From NCBI GenBank assembly GCA_023411645.1, contig JAEYON010000172.1, forward strand, positions 1 to 19,798: DNA of 19,798 nucleotides. Direction: 5' to 3'. Shown here in pieces: positions 15,716 through 19,798 of this stretch. A model generated the notes under the pieces. The model was not told the origin of the DNA and searched no databases. It worked only from the letters and a program-made list of their open reading frames with translations. The position numbers and the translations under genes were made by a program. This DNA comes from Bacillota bacterium. Lineage in GTDB: Bacteria > Bacillota > Clostridia > Acetivibrionales > DTU013. Every line of letters begins with the position of its first letter. The stretch's first letter is position 1.

Positions 15716-16402
15716 ATGAAGAAATCATCAAAAATATTAAAGCTGTGCTGTACAGGTTTGGCTGCGATGCTTCTGATCGGCCTGATACAGCTGAATTCTT
15801 ATACGGAGGACTTGAATAAAGGGCTGTCTGACAATCTAATCAGGCTGCATATCATTGCCAACAGTGATTCACCGGAGGATCAGGAGTTGAAGCGGGAAGT
15901 CAGAGATGCGGTGCTCACTTTTGTGCGGGGAGAAGTAAAGGACTCGCTTAACATTGAACAGACGAGAGGCATTATTCTCAATAATATGGATGAGATTACA
16001 TCTGTAGCGCAGAAAATCATATATGAAAAGGGTAAGAACTACGAAGTCAAAACAATGCTCGGAACTTATCAATTTCCCACAAAAGCCTATGGGGATATTT
16101 ATTTGCCTGCCGGTAATTATCAGGCGTTGAGAGTTGTCATAGGTAATGGCGACGGAGCTAACTGGTGGTGCGTATTGTTTCCTCCTCTTTGTTTTGTTGA
16201 CGTGACTCATGGAACTGTGCCTGAAACGGTGAAGGAGGATTTGAAAAAGGTTCTTACGGAAGAAGAGTACAAGATTATTACCTCATCTGAGGATGAAAGC
16301 GATATTCCAATCAAAATCAAGTTCAAAATCGTTGAAATGCTCCAGGACTCCAAAATAAAGCTTGCAGGGGTAATCGAGAGGGTATTTGGAAAGGAAGGAT
16401 AA
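15716..16402 (+). CDS. spoIIR: Stage II sporulation protein R
   Basis: Secreted forespore signalling protein of 228 residues that triggers processing of pro-sigma-E by SpoIIGA in the mother cell. A signal/anchor segment lies at about residues 9-27. Conserved stretches are NLIRLHIIANSDSPEDQ (about 41-57) and GNYQALRVVIGNGDG followed by NWWCVLFPPLCF (about 138-165). The ATG at 15716 follows AGGGGG (15703-15708) by 7 nt, and the open frame upstream of it shows no protein-like features. It stands alone, divergent from the glycosyltransferase genes and convergent with the acyl operon. Its presence shows that the host forms endospores or descends from spore formers. Confidence 0.94.
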   Translation: MKKSSKILKLCCTGLAAMLLIGLIQLNSYTEDLNKGLSDNLIRLHIIANSDSPEDQELKREVRDAVLTFVRGEVKDSLNIEQTRGIILNNMDEITSVAQKIIYEKGKNYEVKTMLGTYQFPTKAYGDIYLPAGNYQALRVVIGNGDGANWWCVLFPPLCFVDVTHGTVPETVKEDLKKVLTEEEYKIITSSEDESDIPIKIKFKIVEMLQDSKIKLAGVIERVFGKEG

Positions 16403-16531
16403 ACATGTAGACAATGGGTGATACGAACAAAGCAGCAACAGTAATTGTGCCCTTGGAAAATCCTCCCGGCCCTATAATGTTGAGAGCAGCATAAGGTTCT
16501 GAAGGCTTCAGGTGTGTTTAGTACAGGTAAT

Positions 16532-17224
16532 TTAACCTATAAGCGGCAAATGGGCTAAAAAGCTTCCAATATTCAAGAAGATGGTTTCGTTAATTTTGCT
16601 GATTGGGCTGCAAACCGCAAGGACAGTATCACTGTCTAAAAATGACTGGTAAAAGTGAAGCTTCTGATTTTTATTTTTCATATAAACACTAATTCCGTTG
16701 CTTTTTATCCGTACTGTAAAGGAGTTTAACGGTATACTCATGCCTTTTCCTTCCATTTTGATATAGCTTTCCTTTAAAGTCCAGAGCATAAAGAAATACT
16801 TCAGCCTCATTTCTTCCGGCTGGTTAATAAGCGAAATACATTCGTCCTCAGAGAAAAATCTTTCAGCTACTCTCAGATCAATCGGTTTTGTCGTTTCTAC
16901 GTCTATGCCTACAGTGGTGTCATCTACTGCACAAACCACCCAATTTCCCGAATGAGAAATATTAAAATGGATTCCATTTGGCTCATGCAGTATTGGTTTT
17001 CCATACTCATTTGTTCCAAAAACCAAATCACTGTTTCTAGCGCCTAACCTTTTGCAAATAGCATATCTTGCCAAAACATCACCAAGAAGGGTTCTTTGCG
17101 CCCCTTCCTGGTGGCTAAACCAGCATATTCGTTCTTTCTTTTCCTCCGAGACATACTCTAGCAGCTTGTCAAAACTATCTTTCCCTATTGGCGTGTGGAT
17201 TTTTAAAATGTAAGTATCAAACAT
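16532..17224 (-). CDS. Sfp-type 4'-phosphopantetheinyl transferase
   Basis: Transfers the phosphopantetheine arm from coenzyme A to a serine of carrier proteins. At 230 residues it is the two-lobed Sfp size rather than the short AcpS size. NEYGKPIL and HFNISHSGNWVVCAV lead into the Mg-binding motif VGIDVE (about 105-110), and WTLKESYIKMEGKG (about 148-161) is the second signature; both are intact. The ATG at 17224 is preferred over 17233 because AAGGAG is then about 10 nt upstream; it overlaps the kinase stop by 8 nt. The acyl carrier protein encoded two genes upstream in the same operon is the natural substrate, by inference. It is the last gene of the operon, convergent with spoIIR. Confidence 0.92.
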   Translation of the reverse strand: MFDTYILKIHTPIGKDSFDKLLEYVSEEKKERICWFSHQEGAQRTLLGDVLARYAICKRLGARNSDLVFGTNEYGKPILHEPNGIHFNISHSGNWVVCAVDDTTVGIDVETTKPIDLRVAERFFSEDECISLINQPEEMRLKYFFMLWTLKESYIKMEGKGMSIPLNSFTVRIKSNGISVYMKNKNQKLHFYQSFLDSDTVLAVCSPISKINETIFLNIGSFLAHLPLIG

Positions 17225-18299
17225 ACCGGCCATACTCCTTAGCCTCTTCTTCGCCCCTTAACACGCGCATACCGGCTTCCCCCATTGCTCTCATTTCTTC
17301 TTCCCCCGGATAAACGATACACTTCCCGAGATAGGCCAGGTGATTTCTTATGAAAGGCATAAGGCACTCCTCCATACGAGCCAGTCCTCCGGAAATAATA
17401 ACCGCGTCTAAATTGCCCTCCAGGACAGCGGCCATACCACCGGCCTCCTTTACAATCTGGTACGCCATCGCTTCAATGATTAATTTAACCTTTTCATTTC
17501 CGTTTTTAATCATTTCAGAAAGCTCAAGCCCGTTATCACTTCCGGTATAAGCTGCCACTCCGCTCTTTTTAGAAAGGAGGCTCAGCAGTTCAATCTTTGT
17601 ATACTTTCCAGAGTATGCAAGCTCTATCAGGTCACCCGTCGGAAGCGCACCAACTCTGTTTACCGAAAATGGCCCCATACCAAGCAGCGCATTATTAACA
17701 TCAATGCATTTTCCCTGCTTGAATGCAACAATTGAAATTCCTCCACCTATATGAATTATGACAAAGCTGCATGTGTCCATATCCTTTCCGAGTTCATATG
17801 AGGCTCTTCTTGCGCAGGCTCTTACGTTTAGCGCATGAAACACGGACTTCCTTCGAATGTCGGGCACCCCGGAAATACGCGCACAGTCTGTCATCTCGTC
17901 GACTGTAATCGGATCAGTAATGAAGGATGGAATACCAAGTCTGTCTCCGATATGCTTTGCAATAAAGGCTCCAAGATTGGATGCGTGCTCCCTTCCCCAC
18001 AAGTTGGCATTTGACAAATCACAAAGCATACTGTTATTAATTCGGTATGTACCGCTTGGCACCGGCCTTAATAGGCCGCCTCTGCCAACAACAGCGCGCA
18101 ATTCCCGGACGTCTCCGCAGTTATTTTCGAGTTCCTTTTCAATAGCATTCATCCTATAGTCAAACTGATCTGCGATTTTTTTAAATGCTGAGATTTCGTC
18201 AAAGGGATGCTGTATTGTATTTGCCGTTAGTAGACCATCACTACAGAATACAGCAATTTTCGTGGAGGTCGAGCCTGGATTAATGATTAATACTCTCAT
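17217..18299 (-). CDS. buk: Butyrate kinase family acyl kinase
   Basis: ASKHA-fold kinase interconverting acyl phosphate + ADP and carboxylate + ATP. Its 360 residues match butyrate kinases and are shorter than acetate kinases (about 400). NPGSTSTKIAVF (7-18) is the phosphate-binding start, followed by VGRGGLLRPVPSGTYRIN (71-88), DIRRKSVFHALN (147-158) and HIGGGISIVAF (183-193). The true acyl substrate (butyrate, isobutyrate, branched or other) cannot be told from sequence. The start ATG overlaps the acp stop by four bases (ATGA) with no strong ribosome binding site of its own, so translation is probably coupled to acp. It lies between an ACP gene and a phosphopantetheinyl transferase gene instead of beside a phosphotransbutyrylase gene. 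Confidence 0.88.
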   Translation of the reverse strand: MRVLIINPGSTSTKIAVFCSDGLLTANTIQHPFDEISAFKKIADQFDYRMNAIEKELENNCGDVRELRAVVGRGGLLRPVPSGTYRINNSMLCDLSNANLWGREHASNLGAFIAKHIGDRLGIPSFITDPITVDEMTDCARISGVPDIRRKSVFHALNVRACARRASYELGKDMDTCSFVIIHIGGGISIVAFKQGKCIDVNNALLGMGPFSVNRVGALPTGDLIELAYSGKYTKIELLSLLSKKSGVAAYTGSDNGLELSEMIKNGNEKVKLIIEAMAYQIVKEAGGMAAVLEGNLDAVIISGGLARMEECLMPFIRNHLAYLGKCIVYPGEEEMRAMGEAGMRVLRGEEEAKEYGRYV

Positions 18300-18553
18300 A
18301 CAATGCTTTTGCCGCCAGATTCATTAATGATTTTTACAAGAGAGCCGATGGTGCCCGCCCGCTTGATAATTGTGCCCGGCAGCTCAATATCAAACTGAAT
18401 TTCAAGCATTGCAACCAGTTCAACCATATTTATTGACCTAGCATCCAAGTCTTTAACCAAATCTGTATCGGCGTTCATTGTTTCGGGATCTTTGCCGAAA
18501 ATCTTAGCGGCTGTTTCTATTACCTTTTTTTCAATAGCATTATTCTCCTGCAT
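18296..18553 (-). CDS. Stand-alone acyl carrier protein with atypical RSIN site
   Basis: An 85-residue acidic helical carrier protein. The region LVKDLDARSINMVELVAMLE aligns with the ACP pattern LGADSLDTVELVMALE, placing the modification serine at Ser40. The residue before it is Arg and the motif reads RSIN instead of DSLD; the Asp at that place is close to invariant in fatty-acid ACPs and contacts the transferase. The later FDIELP keeps the usual helix III start. GGAG lies 9 nt before the ATG. It is sandwiched between pta and the kinase, not next to fab genes, so it is probably a specialised ACP and not the housekeeping AcpP. Confidence 0.88.
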   Translation of the reverse strand: MQENNAIEKKVIETAAKIFGKDPETMNADTDLVKDLDARSINMVELVAMLEIQFDIELPGTIIKRAGTIGSLVKIINESGGKSIV

Positions 18554-18596
18554 GATAGCACACTCCTAATACAAATAAATTTTATTGATTTCCTGG

Positions 18597-19583
18597 CTAT
18601 TCGACTGTTTTTGAAGTCAAAATAAGTGCTCGCAGAACATCCTCCTCATCCGAGTTCCTCGAAAGGTCGCTTATTGGTTTTGCAAAGCCCTGCAGAACAG
18701 CCCCGTATGCTCTGGCCCCCGCCAGCTTTTGAAGTAATTTTAGTGAAATATTGCCCACGTCCAGGTTGGGAAAAATAAGAATATTCGCTTTTCCGGCAAC
18801 AGGGCCCGCTTCGTTGGTCTTCTTTAAGGCCACTCTCATGTCAAGCGCCGCATCCGCCTGCATCTCTCCGTCGATCAGCAGCTCCGGAGCTTTCTCTCTG
18901 GCAACCCGGACTGCCGCGATTACTTTGTCAATAAGGGGGTGTGCCGCGCTACCTTTTGTTGAAAATGAAAGCATTGCAACTCTGGGCTCCCATGAAAGAA
19001 GCTGTTTTATACTGCGTGCCGTGGATATAGCAATATCAGCCAGTTGATGGCAATCCGGATCAATGTTCACAGCACAGTCAGCAATAACCAGCAGACTATC
19101 TTCGGATCCTTGAAATCCCCGGGTATCCAGTATAAAATAACTTGAAGGCACAGATATGTCTTCCTTTAGACCTATTATAAGCTTGCTGGCGACAATGACA
19201 TCCTCGGTCGAATATGTTATTCCGGCCACCATGGCATCAGCATCGCCCTTTCTCACCATCATTGCCGCATAATTAAGTGGCTTTCTAAGTATTCTCCCCG
19301 CAGCCGCCTCACTTATCGAGCTGAATGTGCAGTACTCTGAAATATATTCGTCTATATATGGCGACCGTAAAGGATCCGTTACTTTTATTCCTTTTAAATT
19401 AATTCCCTGTGAGGCGGCGGTTAATTGTATTTCTTCCTCTTTTCCCAGAAGAATAGGGAAAGCGAGCCCCTCGCCTGCGGCAATTGCTGCGGCTTTTATA
19501 ATGTTTATGTCGTTTCCTTCAGGTAGGACTATTCTTTTCGGGTTGGCCTTTACTTCATTCTTTAACCTTTCAATCAATTCCAT
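18597..19583 (-). CDS. pta: Phosphate acetyltransferase family enzyme
   Basis: Phosphotransacylase that exchanges acyl-CoA and acyl phosphate. It is 328 residues, the short single-domain Pta length. RIVLPEG (17-23), KGDADAMVAG (112-121), MLSFSTKGSAAHP (204-216), DGEMQADAAL (238-247) and FPNLDVGN (261-268) are the family signatures and resemble acetyl- more than butyryl-transferases. Substrate is not proven: the family includes Ptb and other acyl forms. The ATG at 19583 is chosen over an upstream GTG at 19619 because GGGGG (19598-19594) lies 10 nt ahead. A terminator-like hairpin sits immediately upstream of this ribosome binding site. It opens the pta-acp-buk-PPTase run; only 43 nt separate it from acp. 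Confidence 0.9.
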   Translation of the reverse strand: MELIERLKNEVKANPKRIVLPEGNDINIIKAAAIAAGEGLAFPILLGKEEEIQLTAASQGINLKGIKVTDPLRSPYIDEYISEYCTFSSISEAAAGRILRKPLNYAAMMVRKGDADAMVAGITYSTEDVIVASKLIIGLKEDISVPSSYFILDTRGFQGSEDSLLVIADCAVNIDPDCHQLADIAISTARSIKQLLSWEPRVAMLSFSTKGSAAHPLIDKVIAAVRVAREKAPELLIDGEMQADAALDMRVALKKTNEAGPVAGKANILIFPNLDVGNISLKLLQKLAGARAYGAVLQGFAKPISDLSRNSDEEDVLRALILTSKTVE

Positions 19584-19602
19584 AATAATTGTTCCCCCGA
19601 TT

Positions 19603-19652
19603 AAAAAGATAAGGCTCACAACTAAAGCTCCTAACGCTTTTATCGTGAGCCT
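19603..19652 (-). terminator. Terminator-like hairpin just ahead of pta
   Basis: On the minus strand AGGCTCAC (19652-19645) pairs with GTGAGCCT (19619-19612). The stem continues through G-T, A-T and T-G pairs, one mismatch and AAAGC/GCTTT around a GTTAGGA loop. It is followed by ATCTTTTTAA, a short U-tract ending at 19603. This is the usual shape of an intrinsic terminator for the upstream gene, yet the pta ribosome binding site begins only about 5 nt later, leaving no room for a promoter in between. Confidence 0.65.
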
Positions 19653-19658
19653 GCATCC

Positions 19659-19798
19659 CTATTCTACCACGCGGAAAGCTACATACTTATAGCCATCCCT
19701 TTGCTGTGTTTCGGCTTTCACCTTGATTGGAGTCTTTTTGTAAATCGTTTCCGTATCCATGGGATCTATACCGAGAATCATTGCATGGAAGGTGGTTC
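19659..19798 (-). CDS. C-terminal end of an upstream gene, possibly OB-fold/DUF35
   Basis: The last 45 codons of a gene that begins outside the window, ending at TAG (19661-19659). The frame contains HAMILGIDPMDTETIYKK and TPIKVKAE, and ends YVAFRVVE. The pattern LxGIDP..., then P-V/I-K-V, then a DGY turn and a final strand recalls the C-terminal OB-fold of DUF35 zinc-ribbon proteins that partner thiolase-like enzymes, but the fragment is too short for a firm call. It ends just before the hairpin ahead of pta and may be part of the same transcript. Confidence 0.5.
   Translation of the reverse strand, partial: TTFHAMILGIDPMDTETIYKKTPIKVKAETQQRDGYKYVAFRVVE

Noticed and set aside
16499..16511. 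CTGAAGGCTTCAG palindrome between spoIIR and the PPTase gene
   Set aside because: The arms meet with a one-base centre, so no stable hairpin forms, and no U-tract follows on either strand.

Overview
The window reads as a chromosomal segment of a spore-forming, Gram-positive, fermentative anaerobe of the class Clostridia. The support is SpoIIR (forespore-to-mother-cell signalling), two S-layer-homology (SLH) proteins, a phosphotransacetylase plus butyrate-kinase-type acyl kinase, AT-rich spacers, strong GGAGG-type ribosome binding sites and several TTG/GTG starts. Genus cannot be fixed from sequence alone. No rRNA, tRNA, CRISPR array or transposase gene was seen.

Layout. (1) 1-444 is a gene-free leader with a minus-strand terminator-like hairpin, two short repeat copies and a candidate promoter. 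(2) 454-4645 (+) is a compact housekeeping run: D-Ala-D-Ala ligase (ddl), glutamate racemase (murI), a DUF1934/YwiB-type protein and arginyl-tRNA synthetase (argS). The first two make peptidoglycan precursors; the ywiB-argS pair overlaps by 50 nt. (3) 4946-11232 (+) is a cell-envelope cluster: a 1007-residue SLH protein with N-terminal SLH domains, a 511-residue SLH protein with C-terminal SLH domains, and a CtpA-type S41 protease with PDZ and peptidoglycan-binding domains. (4) 11341-15448 (-) holds an Eis-like GNAT acetyltransferase and, upstream of it, a GtrB-type polyprenyl-phosphate glycosyltransferase overlapping a multi-membrane-span GT-C-like protein. (5) 15716-16402 (+) is spoIIR, behind a good sigma-F-type promoter match. 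(6) 16532-19798 (-) is a tight acyl-group operon: a truncated upstream gene (possibly an OB-fold/DUF35 protein), then pta, a stand-alone acyl carrier protein, a butyrate-kinase-family kinase and an Sfp-type phosphopantetheinyl transferase.

Two things stand out. First, a short repeat with core AGAACTGTCCCC (with AACGTCCCC, AACCGTCCCC and AAATGTCCCC variants) litters intergenic DNA as single, tandem and palindromic copies. Exact copies of the same cores also lie in frame inside coding sequences, four in the large SLH gene and one in ctpA. Second, the pta-acp-buk-PPTase operon brings together the parts needed to move an acyl group between carboxylate, acyl phosphate and a dedicated ACP; that ACP has Arg in place of the usual Asp before its modification serine.
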